Assembly: GCF_047663525.1 (NCBI RefSeq) | Contig: NC_092612.1 | Coordinates: 2,823,501 to 2,887,500, forward strand | Source: Anas platyrhynchos | Taxonomy: Eukaryota > Chordata > Aves > Anseriformes > Anatidae | Length of the DNA: 64,000 nucleotides | Direction: 5' to 3' | Part shown: positions 1 to 12,100 of the stretch, in pieces | Numbering within the stretch: the first letter of the stretch is position 1 | How the letters are laid out: each line of letters begins with the position of its first letter | Position numbers and translations under genes: made by a program | Notes under the pieces: model-generated | Databases searched by the model: none | What the model was told of the DNA's origin: nothing | Seen by the model: the letters and a program-made list of their open reading frames with translations, nothing else

Positions 1-99
1 GCCCCCCCCTCCCCGCTCCCCCCCCTCCCTCCCTGCACCCCCCCCCCTCAGCCCCCCCCCTCAGCTCCCCCCCGCCCCCCCCTCCCCTCCCCGTCCCCC

Positions 100-700
100 T
101 CAGTCCCCCCCTCTCCCGCCTCCCCCCCCCCCTCCTCCCCTCGCCGCGGCCCTGTCCCCGTTACCGGGCGCCTCGCGGCCTGCAGGGCCGGGCCGGGCCG
201 CTCCGGGCCGTGGCGCCCTCAGGTGAGGCCGGGCGGGGAATGGCGGCCGCCGCCATGAGGGCGGAAGCAGGGCCCGGGCTGGCGCCGCGCTGCTCGGAGC
301 TTGGAGGGGGGGGGGGGGGGGAACGGGAACGGAGCCGCCCCGCCGGGCCCCATTGTCCGCCGCCGCCACCGGGGCCTTCAGCGGCCGCCCCGCGGCGCCG
401 CGCTAACAATGGGGCGGCCCCGCGCTGCCCCCCCCCCTCCCGCCGGCCGGGCCCCGGTACCGGGGCTGCGAACAAAGGGCCCCGAACCCCCGTGGGGGGG
501 GAACGCGGAGCCGCGGGGCGTGGGCAGGGCGCGGCCCCGGGACCCCCCCGGGATCCCCCCGGTAGCCCCGATCGCCCCCCGGTGCCTCCGCGGTTCCCTC
601 CTGGGCCTCCCCCCGCCGCCCGTGTGGGCCCCGTGCCCCGCGGCAGCACCGGGCGGGCCCCCCCGCGGCCTCCCCGGTGCTCCCGGCCCGCCCCACGCCG
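100..700 (+). promoter_or_regulatory. UBAP2L: CpG island and probable promoter / noncoding exon 1 of UBAP2L
   Basis: The stretch is very rich in C, G and CpG, with no TATA box, as in a housekeeping promoter. A consensus splice donor follows base 222 (CAG/GTGAGG), so a short untranslated first exon may end there and join the start-codon exon at 3108. The first 100 bases are almost pure C/T runs. The exact transcription start cannot be read from sequence; the exon 1 assignment is an inference. Confidence 0.55.
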
Positions 701-3107
701 CCCCCTCCCCCCCCCCCACCCCCAGCCCTGCCGCACGTGCCCGTGACCGGGGGGGGCCGCGGGGTCCCGGGGCCGGTGGAGGAGGGAGCGGGGCCGTGCC
801 GGGAGCCCCGGGAAGGAGCTGGGCTGCGCCCCGTGCCCGCAGCGCCTCCGCTCCCAAAGCTTCGCTCGACGCCTCGCGGCCCCCAGGCCCCCCCTGCCCG
901 GGGGTGTGCAGGCAGCGGGGGCTCTGCGGAGCAGCACGGGGCCCCCCCCCCCCCCCCCCCCGGTGTGCTGCCTCCCCGGGCAGCCCTGCAGCCCGCAGCC
1001 CTGAGGCTTCTCCTGCACCCTAAATCCCGGTGAACACAGCACTGGCGTGGGGCAGGCCGGGCACAACGTGGTGTCGTCCCCCCCCCCCGGCACGGCTCGG
1101 CCACGGGTGTGCTTCGGCCAGCCGGCCGTGCCCCCCCGCTGCTCCCTCTTGCTGCACAAATGTGGTTTTTATTGCTTTTTTTTAACAAAAAGAGGTAAAA
1201 TGCTTGATAAACGCTGCTCTGAACTCGCTGTTGGACTCGTCGTTACCTGTGCGTGGCCAGCCGACGTCGGGGCTGGGATTTGTGTTTAAAAACTGCCCAG
1301 GAGCTGCTCCGAAGCGCCCCGCTGGAGGGATGGAGCCCCAGCAGGCAGAGCCCCATCTCGGGGCACCCTGTGCTCACCTGGAGGTCTCTGCAGCATCCAG
1401 GCCTGCTGCTGCCTCTGCCGTGGCTCTTCCTCTGGTGGTTTTTACACTTAAAAAAGCTTTAATGCTCACCAAAACTGAGCAGAGCGCGGTGGCTGTCGAG
1501 CAATGCCCGGCGCTGCCCGGAGGCTGGGGCCAGCAGCGCGCGGTGGAGCTGCAGCATCGCTTCCCCTTGGGCCCGTGGTCCTGCTGCAGGATGGGTTTAA
1601 CGGGGCGCCTCGTGCCCGCACGAAATGCGTGGGGCTGGGCCAGACGGGGCCGTGGGGGGCGAGAAGAAATTCCGTGGGGAAGGAGCGCGGGGGCTCGGCG
1701 CTCCTGGTGAGGTGCTGGCTGCACCCAGCTGGCCCCAGAGCTGCTGTGGGTTCACTCCTGGTGTAAAAACCTGGAGGTGTGCGGCCAGAAAGCTCCGTTC
1801 TTGCATGGGCACCCCCTAAGGGTGGCATTTGGAGGTTTTGGGGGAGGCTGCGGAGTGCGTGGAACCCCAGCATGAGTGGGGCGAGGTGCTGGTGTGAGCC
1901 GTGGGGGTCTGCCATGGTGGGGAGGTGCTGTGGGGTCCCTGAGCTCCCACAGAGAGGACCCCCAGCCCCAATGCTCTGCGCTCACAGACTTCAGCTTCCC
2001 CGGGTCTCGCAGGCCCGTTGGCTTTGCAGCTTTTCCACTTTTCCCTCTTGCGCCCCGGGCCCTGCTCAGTGGTGATGGTGACGAGGAAGGCGTCGGGTCG
2101 CGTCCTGCAGGCTGCGTCTCCTGGCTCGGGTCTCCTCCCACAGCCCCTTCTCTGCCCCAGGCCTGGCAGCAGCAGCAGGACCAGAACCTGTTGCTTCGGA
2201 GGGGGGCTCGGCGGCGTTACCAGCAAACCCCAGCGCTGTGGGGCCGGCGGTTGTTGAGGTTTTGGGGTCTCAGGGGCAGTGAGGCCTGCTGAGTGCCGTG
2301 GGACGTGCCTGGTGCCCCTTCCTTTGGGAACACCATGGGCAGGGTGAAGCCCTTCACCGCCGTGTGGGACTCCGGCCTCCAAACCTGGGGCGTGTGGCTG
2401 TAAAACTTCACATCCTAGGGATGCTCCACAGCTCCTGCAGGGATTTTTGGCCTCAAGCAGCCCCCCAGCAGCATTATTTACTGTTACTCCATGTCAGCAC
2501 TGGGTTCGTTTTTGGGGTAACTTCAGAATACTTGGTAGAAGACAAACGTGATGTTCCTGGATCTGGGGAACAATTGGAATAAGAGAAAGCGTCTGGTTCT
2601 GCCGGGATCGTATTCCTGTACAAACAATCCCCCCAGGCCTGCAGCAGCACCTTTTGCCAGCAGGTTTTTGCTTCCTCTGCACCAAATTTAAGCCAGGAGA
2701 GGGGAAAGCTCCGGGTGCTCAGCCGGCACACCTGAGGCTCGGAGGTGTTTGCTCTCAAAGCAAAGCTTCTCGCAGCTCCTCGCTGCCGGTGGCAACCCCG
2801 TGCCCGCTCGCAGGCACCTTCTGGCAGCGCGTGGCTGAACCCTTTCCATGGGGCTCCTCTCCTCGATGCCAGCCGCTCACCAGGCTGCAGAGGGGGCGCG
2901 GTGGTGGCCGTGTTTGACGCAGGGCACTTGGTGGTGGGGGGCTGGCTGCAGGAGCCCACGGCAGCCCTGGGCACACAGCAAAATTTTGGGGAAGCGTCGG
3001 GAGGGTGGGGCCGTGCCGGCTGCCTCGCTCGGTCGCTCCGTCTCGGCGCTGCCTGGTGTTTTCAGTTTCTAACAGCCTGTTCTCTCTTCTCCCCCGCCCC
3101 ACCGCAG
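223..3107 (+). other. UBAP2L first intron, no gene seen
   Basis: This stretch lies between the putative noncoding exon 1 and the exon that carries the UBAP2L start codon. Its left third is CpG island; the rest is moderately GC-rich single-copy sequence. Open frames here are GC-driven and show no recognisable protein. The acceptor at 3101-3107 follows a clear pyrimidine tract. Confidence 0.5.
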
Positions 3108-3147
3108 AGCTCTACCTTGTAAATACTGTTATTTGTATATACTGTAA

Positions 3148-6100
3148 ATGATGACATCGGTGGGCACTAACCGAGCCCGGGGGAACTGGGAGCAGACACA
3201 GACACAGAGCCAGACACAGCACAAGCAGCGGCCGCAGGTAAGGGCAGCGTCCTTGGAAACCAGCTGCGTGGAGGTGGAGACCTGGCGCTCCCGGCCGGGC
3301 ACTGGGCTGGGGGCAGGCCAACAGCTCCCGGGGTGCTCCCGGGGCAGGGCGGGTGCCTCCGCCTGGGTGCTGCCTCCCCTGGCTTTGTAAATCTTTGTAA
3401 AGGTGTTTACAGATCCCCCAGGGGTGGGAGACAGACGGAGGGGTTCAGCCAACCTCTTGTCAGTGGTCTGTGGGGACAGGACGAGGGGTGATGGCCACAA
3501 AATGGAGCCCAGGCAGTTCTGCACCAACACACAGAAGAAATTCTTCACAGTGAGGGTGCCGGAGCACTGGGACAGGCTGCCCAGGGAGGCTGGGGGGGTC
3601 TCCTCCTCTGGAGATATTCAAGGCCCATCTGGACGCCTCCCTGGGCAACCTGCTGTAGGGAACCTGCTTGGGCAGGGGGGTTGGACCCGATGATCTCTGG
3701 AGGTCCCTTCCCACCCCTCCAGTTCTGTGATTCCCTCCGGCCATGCCCTGTTTGTTTTACCCAACGGCTGTGGCCGCGGAGCCGTCTGCAGCTTGGCTCC
3801 ATGTCCTGGTGCTGCCTCCAGGTGGAGTTAGGTTCGGCGGCTTGGGCTCGCCCGTTGCAGAGGTCACCCGGCGGTGTTTCCCTTTCTCCTAGGCTCCCCT
3901 CCCTCGCTCCTCTGCTCTCTGCCTTGCTTTCTGCAGCTTGCCTCTTCCCGGCCCTCGTTTGCGCCTCGTCCTCGTCACCTCGGTTCCTTTCCAGCGTCCT
4001 CGGGAGCGGCACGGCCTTTGGAGGAGGGCGAGTGCGAGGCGTGCCGCGCTAACCCTGCTCTCTTTTGATGTTCATCTCTCCAGGCCACTGCGGAACAGAT
4101 CCGACTTGCACAGATGATTTCGGACCACAACGACGCTGACTTTGAGGAGAAGGTGAAACAAGTGAGTGCGAACCCGCCGGGAGGGCGAGGGCAGAGGGCA
4201 GCGAACGCCCCCAGGGCAGGGCAGGGCAGGAGGCTGCTCCCACCTTGATTTTCATGGCCTCGCGTGCCTGCTGTCTTCGGCCCCAAAGCACAAGGCACGG
4301 AGCTGGGAGGCTAGGTTGTGGTGAAACTCGGTGACTCAGAAATTCCCACCCTCAGTTCTGGGGATCTGCTTCTCGTTCGGGGGCATAATTAAGCTGGGGA
4401 GGCTGGCACGACTGCCAAACCCCGTCGTTCCTTCAGACGCTTTCTGTTTTGGGATGCAGTTTGCTCGCCTCGTAAGAGAGCCGGGGGGCTGTTGGTGCTG
4501 TCTTGGTTTGGGAAGGCGCTGACTGTGGCGGTGTCTCTCCTACAGCTGATCGACATCACAGGCAAGAACCAGGATGAGTGTGTGATTGCTCTGCACGACT
4601 GCAACGGGGATGTTAACAGAGCCATCAACGTGCTGCTGGAGGGCAACCCGGACACGGTAGGGTTGGGTCCTGTAAATCTGGTGAGGTTTGGCTCGGTGTG
4701 GCTGCCTGTTTGGAGCCGAGCTGAGCCGGACAGTAACGTGCAGATAAACCAGAATGACTCACGAGGAGCATGGGAAGCGCGGTTATCTCCGGGCTTCTGA
4801 ACGTTGTAGGTTTGGAGAGAACAGGAGGGTGGCCAGCCTGGAATAGGGAAATGGAGGGGAAAATGTGATAAATCCACTTGCTTCCTATTCCTTCTGAATC
4901 CGAGCGGTTGTACAGATGCCAGCGTACCGGTGGCAAAGCTTTCACACTGCCGTGAGCGGGAAGTAACTTCTCTTTTCTCCCAGGGGCTGAGAGACTTGTG
5001 GTGAAGGGCAGGTGTGGCAGCAGCGGTTCTTTTCTGTTACTTGGGCACTTTTGTTTCTCCGGCCCTAAATGTTTCCTCCTCATCCACAGCAACTTGCTGA
5101 TTTTCCTGTGCCGCACATTTTTGGGTCTTTTTGCCCTTTCTGTGCCAGCAGTGTTTTCTGCCGAGTTAGGTGAGCCAAGGTGAGCTCTGTAAACGAGTGG
5201 GAGCTCCTCCATGAAGCACGCAGGCTGTGGCGAGGGCAGTGGACACAAATCCTGCTGCAAACCAGCAGAAAGCTGCTGAGCCTCAGACCCTTCCCCACCG
5301 TGGCTGAACAGATCCCCCAGCACACCGAGATGGGACGGAACCAGCCAAACTGCGAGCAAAGCTGAGGCTGTAGCTAGCGCTCCAAACGCCGTGAGCTCTT
5401 TTTTCCCCCCTCTTTCTTAGCCGTGAGGTAGATGGATGGCTTGGACAGCTCTGTGTTGTCTAAGGCAGCTGCTTCCCAACATCAGGTGCTCTGCTAGCTC
5501 TGGCAGCGGCCACGTTCAGTGTGGTGCTCATGAGGATCCTTGCCTTGCCTTCAGAGAGCCCTTTCCATCGCTAACTGAACAAAACAGCTGTTGGAAAACC
5601 CTTTTAGGAAGGGGGGTGGCATGAACGTGCATCGCTGAGGCAAAGCTGTGCTCTGACTGTGTTTTCCTTCATGTCCCTCGTAACCAGCTGAACGCCAGAG
5701 CCCTGCTATGGCAGCAATTACTTTTCCTCGATGAGCACATTGCTCACGAAAATAGCGCTCGGGGTAGCGTGCGGCAAGCCGCGGCGTCTCCTTTATTCGA
5801 GCAGCTGAAGCCCCCAGCAGCGCGAGATGCAGGGCAAGGCACGCTCGCTGCGGAGGATTTGCAGAGGCAGAGGTGGTGTTGGCAGAGCAGAGCCCTCGAG
5901 TGGCTGCCGCTTCTTCAGCCTGCAGTGCCCTGGGGGGCCTCGGGCTGCTACCTGCAGCTCACAGCGCTCGGAGCCGCTTCTGGGCTGGGTTCAGCTGGTG
6001 CAGCAGTTCCCTGAAAGGGGTTTTCTGGTAAGGAACAGACTTGTTAATGGCTCAAACGCTCACCTGCTGAGCTAGTTACTCATAATTTACTGTATTTCAA

Positions 6101-9100
6101 ACGGGAGGGGAGCCGGCGTGATCGTCACGTTGAGTTAGACTCTGCTAAAAATCGCAGTATTCCAAGTAAACATTTTCCTGAATTTCTTTCTGAGCCAGAT
6201 ACCCACGGAGAGAGACTTGAGAAGCCCTTGGTTTGAAGGCAGTTTGTGCCTCTAAGGTTTTTTGTTACTGTCCCCGCATGTTGCCATCCAAACCCAGCTG
6301 TTTGTTTATCTGCCAGTTATGTTTTCAGGTGCTCGTCAATGACTTGTGACTATTTTAATTATTCTACCAGTGTGCAGCATCAGCTTACGAATATGAAACC
6401 ATCACAGAGTGTCATAAAAACAAACCCGTGTGGGCTTAGAGCAGTAAGCTGGAGGCGTGCTCAAGTTTTTACAGCCCGACTTGGGATGGGTTGAACTTGC
6501 CTGTGGATAAACTCTGATGCTCTCCTCTGTGGGATCGGCTGTTCAGGGAGGGGGTTTCTTAAACAGCTGCTTTTGGGAGAATAATTCACCCAGAAATGTT
6601 GACTGCAGAGCACTGGGATATTTACCTGGTTATTGCAGGAGCTCCCTGAAAGCAGTGAGCTGTGTGCAGGGCCAGCCTTGTTCCTACACATGGTGAAGCT
6701 TCCAGGCTTTGAGCTCCAGTATTACGCCCGCTTTGTTGCAGAGGCCCAGGGATCAGTGCAGAAATAGAAGGAGCCATCTCCTCGTACCTCCTCTGGCATC
6801 CCAGCCGGCTGTGTGAGCACCCTGGGAAGGAAGCAGTGCTGCGTGTTGGCAGATGGTCTTTCCCAATGAAATTAGGCTGGAAACAATTTGTTTTCCGGAG
6901 TTATGTTCTTTGTAGGCTGTTGAAGCATGCGTGTGTGTTGCATCCAGCGCTGGTCAGCCTGTGTTTAACTGCTCTCCCCTTTGCAAACCTTCAGCATTCC
7001 TGGGAAATGGTCGGGAAGAAGAAGGGTGTCCAAGGACAGAAGGAGAGCGGACAGACAGAGCCCAGTGAAGAAAGCAAAGAAAACCGAGAGAGGGATCGGG
7101 ACTTCAGCAGACGACGTGGCGGGCCGCCGAGGCGGGGGCGAGGTGCCAGCCGTGGGAGAGAGTGTACGGACCTGCCCCTTACTAACACCCTACCTAGTGG
7201 TAAAGCTGCTCGGGCAGGCACGGCGTTGGGGAGAATCAGCCTTGTGTGTGTGGTGACCCGTTTGAGATGCACCCTTGGGTGCTGCGCTTGGCATCGCCGG
7301 GTTAAGAAAAGTTTTGGGAGCGTTTGGCAGCGCGCTCTGCACAGCCACCACGCCTCAGTGCCCGACGTCTGTTCTTGTGTCCTCCCTAAAGCAGGAGGAG
7401 TCCTGAAGGTTTCTTTGCCTTGTTCTCTTCCAGTTCGGGGCCAGGAGAACGGACTGGATGGTGGCAAGAGTGGAGGCTCTTCTGGAAGAGGCACGGAACG
7501 AGGGAGACGGGGACGTGGCCGAGGCCGAGGTACGTGCTGGGCTTCGGGTCGGAGGGTGGGAGAAGGACGGTGTCAGCGCAGCTCCTCTGTGACGTGCCTC
7601 TATCAGAGGAATTGCCAAGCCAAAAAGAAGCACCTGATTTTTGTTCTTAGGGTTAGGATTGGTGCCTGCGCCTTGCTTCCCCGTGTTAAGCATGGTAGGA
7701 ACAGTAACGAGTTCTTGTGTCCCGCCCGGGGAGGTGAACTGAGCCTGGCTTTATCCTACAGAGCTGGGATAGCAGAAGAGCTAGGAGCCTGTGGGCAGGT
7801 GGGCAGGCTGCTTGTCAGCAACAGCACCTGGATCTTCCTCATCCCTGCACATGTGTCTCTCAGCACCAGTGCTGTGCAAACACTTGGCTTGGTTTTTAAA
7901 GACTCGGTGGCAGAAATTCATTTTTCTCCAAAAGCCGTGCTGCTCAGGAATTGTTGCCGAGGACACGATGCAGAAATCAGAACCTGGGGTCCGGTATTTA
8001 CGCTTTGTGCCAGCTGGAAACCTCATCTGAGCCTGGAATCGCGCATCACTAATTACACTGCCAGCCAGCTGAGGTCATTCATGTACATATAAAGCCGCTG
8101 CTGGAAACCCCATCTCCTCGGGACGCTCCTCAACGCTTTATATTCTGGGCATCAGAACTCCATATGTTGTTCAAATGTTTCTTCTCCCAGTGGCGCAGAG
8201 CCAAGAGAGATGCTCAGCAGCGTGTGTGTGTTTTACAGGTGGCTCCGGAAGGCGGGGGGGAAGATTTTCTGCCCAAGGCATGGGGTAAGTTTCATTAGGA
8301 CACACCACGGCAAAAAATACAAAACTTTTGGGCGTGAATACTGCCATTTGCTTTACTCTTCTGCCTTTTGTTGTAGTTTTTAATGAAACAGAAACTGCAC
8401 TATGCTAACTTAAATTTGGAAGGGCCGCTGTAGCTGGAGCATTCTGCTGAGCAGAGCAGCCTTGGGGGGAATCTCCCAGCTATAATACAGCACGAATACC
8501 ATCAGCTGCTTTTTAAAATGTTTAGCACGAGGGAATAACAAATTCTCTTCCCTGTGTTTCTTACAGAACTTTCAACCCGGCTGACTACGCTGAGCCGGCC
8601 AGCACGGACGAGAACTATGGGAACAGCAACAACAACACGTGGAACAACACTGGCAGTTTTGAACCGGACGATGGCACAAGTAAGCGGCCTTTAAGCTTGT
8701 TGCTGTTGTGTTTTTAGGTCAAAAGTGGGGTTTGTGTCCCTTCGGTCGTGCTGAGGAGGTTCTGGGCAGATCTTAGGCTTGAGGGTGGTGGAATAGGTTG
8801 TTGGTTCAGAGCTGGAATTCAGTCGCTCGGTTTCCTTGCATCCAGAGGTGCCTTTGCTTTGAGGAATATCCAGCGCGTATTTGGGTTTCCTCTGAAATAA
8901 TCTTTGAGGTTTTAGATCTGACTGTAAAGGCTGCATTGTGTCATTTGTTAGGGGTAACCATGCTGGAAATTTGGAGCTGGATGGTTGTTCAGCTGTGATC
9001 TTGTGCGTGCTGTTGCTGACGGAGGCCCAGGGACACTCACCTCAGGTCTATTTCCCAGCAGAAGCCGTGCTGCCTCTTTGCATAAGGATTTTTACAGGCA

Positions 9101-12100
9101 GGAGTGTGATAAACACACACAGGCTCCATGGGTGTTCAGTGCATCCTCCTGAGAATATTGCTCTGAGTTCAGATGTTGGGCTCGGTACGGGGAGCGTTCA
9201 CATTTAGTGGTCATCTTGCTCAGGTTGCTGCAGGGTGAGAGCCTGATACAGAAGTCAGCCAAAATGAAACCTTCATTGCTTCCCTGCTGGAACCAAGCAC
9301 TTCTCTGCTGGGTGGTTGCAAACACCCACCTGCCCTTGCATGTTTGAGGCCCCCCCGCAGCAATCTTGTACCACAAACCATTTCTACGTGACACAAGTGC
9401 TCAAACATCATGTTTTGGTTATAAGAACCATTCACAGCTCTACATTAATGCTGCATTAGGCCAGCTTCGTATTTCTTCTGTTTGCTGACAAGCTAATAGC
9501 TTGGCAAAGAGCAACACAGGATTGAGAAGTGCTGTCCCTTTTGCTACATGTTGTTAGTTTAGACTTTGTTTTTCAGAAAAAAAAGAGCTTTTCTGAAAGG
9601 AGAAAGTAGGCCTGGATGCGTAAAACTAGCAGACTGAGTGATCGTTCTGCTGATGGCTCTAAAAACTGAATGGCTTCATTTCTAAATACCAGGGGGATGT
9701 AGTAGAGGAGTCTGTTGGTTAAGGGCAGTGGGGGCACGTGTGCCTCTGGAGGGAAAAGCAAAAGGAGCAGAGCTCCGTGTGCTGCAAACTGAGCCGTCTG
9801 GTCTGAGCAGACGTCTGTGTGTGCTTTTCTCTGTCCGTGTTTTTTGGAAATACGGAACAAAGTGGGTTAGAGCGTGGTTGGAGTGGAATAAAGACAGTTT
9901 CTGACACAGCAGTTGGGGTCTGCTCTAGAGTTACAGCGCAGCCCTGAAGTTTATCGTTCACCTGTGTCGTGTGTGGTCATTTTGTTCCTGTTGTAGTAGC
10001 CTCAGGCATCTCTTTGAATTAACAATATCCACAGGTACAATGTGACTGATGTACGTGGGGGCAATGAAACTCTTTCATTTAAGTCAAAATTTCACTGGTT
10101 GTCTTTTTCTTTTCTTTTCTTTTGTTTCAGGACTTGATTTCATTGGGGGTGAGGGGTCAAATTATCCCCGAAAATTTGACACTGCTCCTGGTACGATACA
10201 TCCAGGTGCACTAACTGCCCCGGATACCTTTACTTTATAGCTTTTTTTTTTAAACAAACTGAAATATCTGTGGATATGTCATTCTTCTCTCTTAATTTGT
10301 TCATTTTAATGAATTTTGACGTTTGTTCTGACTCTGCTTTTACTAATGCTGACACCTTGAATATAAATTGGGAGAGGTTAACCTGCATACTTGTGGATTA
10401 TGTAAATTTTGACTTCAGCCACTGCTTCTCAGCACCCACGGCAGCGCAGTGTCCCCAGCACCGACAGAGCATCCTGCCCCAGGGGAAGCATGAGGCAGCT
10501 CAGCCCTCTTCTGCCTGTCTCACATCCAGAGAGCTGTGACTTGCTGTAGTCCCCATGCCGTTCCCTTGCCTCTGCAGCAGTCTCTCTGCTCGCCTCCCCG
10601 CTAGGTTTCTGCCCAGGTTCCAAACGCTGCTGTGAGGGTGATCAGTGCTGCTCAGCTGTCTCAGTGCTTTACCTCTGCTTACGGCTGCCTCCGGACGGCC
10701 ACGCTGCTTCCCTCCCTACAGCCCTGCAGCCAAAGGCGGCCACCGATCTGCACAGAATCATAGAAACCAGGGTGGAAAGGACCCACAGGATCACCTAGTC
10801 CGACCGTCCTAGCACCGATGCTAAGCTCCTAAATCACATCTCCACTGAGACAGTCGGATGAGCAGGATGCTTGATGGCGAAGCTGCTCGGTGCCTGGCCA
10901 GTTTATTTCCTGCTTTTATCTCGTTATGCCTTAGGAAGCCAAGAGAGACCGATGGGCTGATCCCGTTGGCCCTATTAAGCCCACCTAATCCCATTAGTGT
11001 CCCTGAGAAGGCCCAAAACATTTAACCAGTGTCTTCTCTTCTGGTCGTGGTCCTGGGCACCCTGCTCCGGGTGGCCCTGCTTGAGCAGGGGTTGGACCCA
11101 GAGGTCCCTTCCCACCTCAGCCCTTCTGCGGTCCCTGAGGTCTGGAAATCCAGGCTGAAAGCCCTTCTGCTTTGCTCCTTTCTTTAGAAAAAGAAAGTCC
11201 TGACATGATGGGATTTTGGTTTTCAGCAGTGGTTGCAGCAAGCTTCTTAGTTCACCGTGCTGCCGAGCGGCGCGCCGTGGCTTAAATTACTTAAATTACT
11301 TACACCCTCCTCTGCTGCAAGATGGGACACTCAAGTTCTGCCTAAAAAAATAATCATATAATCAGATTTGCAAGCCCCCTTTTCCTGCCTGGAGGAGCTT
11401 AAAGAGATCAGCTGCTCCTTGAAGCTCCCTGAGGGCAGAGAGGAGGGGTTCCCCTTGGGGTTCCACTCCGAAGTGGCCGTGGCAGCGTCAGTGCTGCTGC
11501 TCCCACACAGCTCTTCCAACAGGGAGAGAGACGCTTGGCTTCTTTCAGAGCAAACCAACTAAAAAGCTCAGCACACCGTGCTGCTCAGGGAGCTTCCTGG
11601 AGCATTCCCAGAGAATGCAACGAGCATCGCACGAGCAGGCAGGGCTTTGGTTCCTCGTCCCTCTCTCCCTGGGTGCCTGGCACCAGCAAAGCCCCATCGG
11701 TGGCTGCTCTTCTCCTGCAGGATTTCTTCCCGCTTTCCTTGCTGCTTTGCTTTTCTTCTCCTTTTCCCTACAAAGCTAAAGCCGAGCCCTGTGCTCTGCT
11801 CCGTGCACAAACTCTTTGGGACCTCTCCGAGCCTCCTGCTCTCCCCTCCGGACTGCAGTGGGGCAAGGAACCCACAGCTCCTGCTTTCCTCCCAGGCAGG
11901 GATTTTCCGATCCCTGCAGCCTTCCTGCTGCCCATGAGTGAGGGCACAAACAGGCTGAGGAACGGGGGAGGCTGTTCCTTAACCCCCGCTGTGTGTTGGG
12001 TTGGGTTTGTCCAACTCTTCCCGGTGCTTCTGTCCTGGGAGGAAAGGGTCGTGAGCCTCGAGACTCCCAGGAGCCAGGGAAGTTGTGTTAACGTCTGCAT

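Noticed and set aside
1-1200. Several overlapping long frames on both strands at the left end
   Set aside because: CpG-island composition with few stops; products are Pro/Gly/Arg-rich with no recognisable domain.
6836-8092. 418-codon frame covering two UBAP2L RGG exons
   Set aside because: It is simply the UBAP2L exons 6995-7163 and 7434-7529 read through their introns; the spliced gene explains it.
3440-11138. Possible virus-derived elements in UBAP2L introns
   Set aside because: The only interspersed repeats seen are 3' ends of CR1 LINEs. No LTR, gag, pol or env-like sequence was noticed anywhere in the window.
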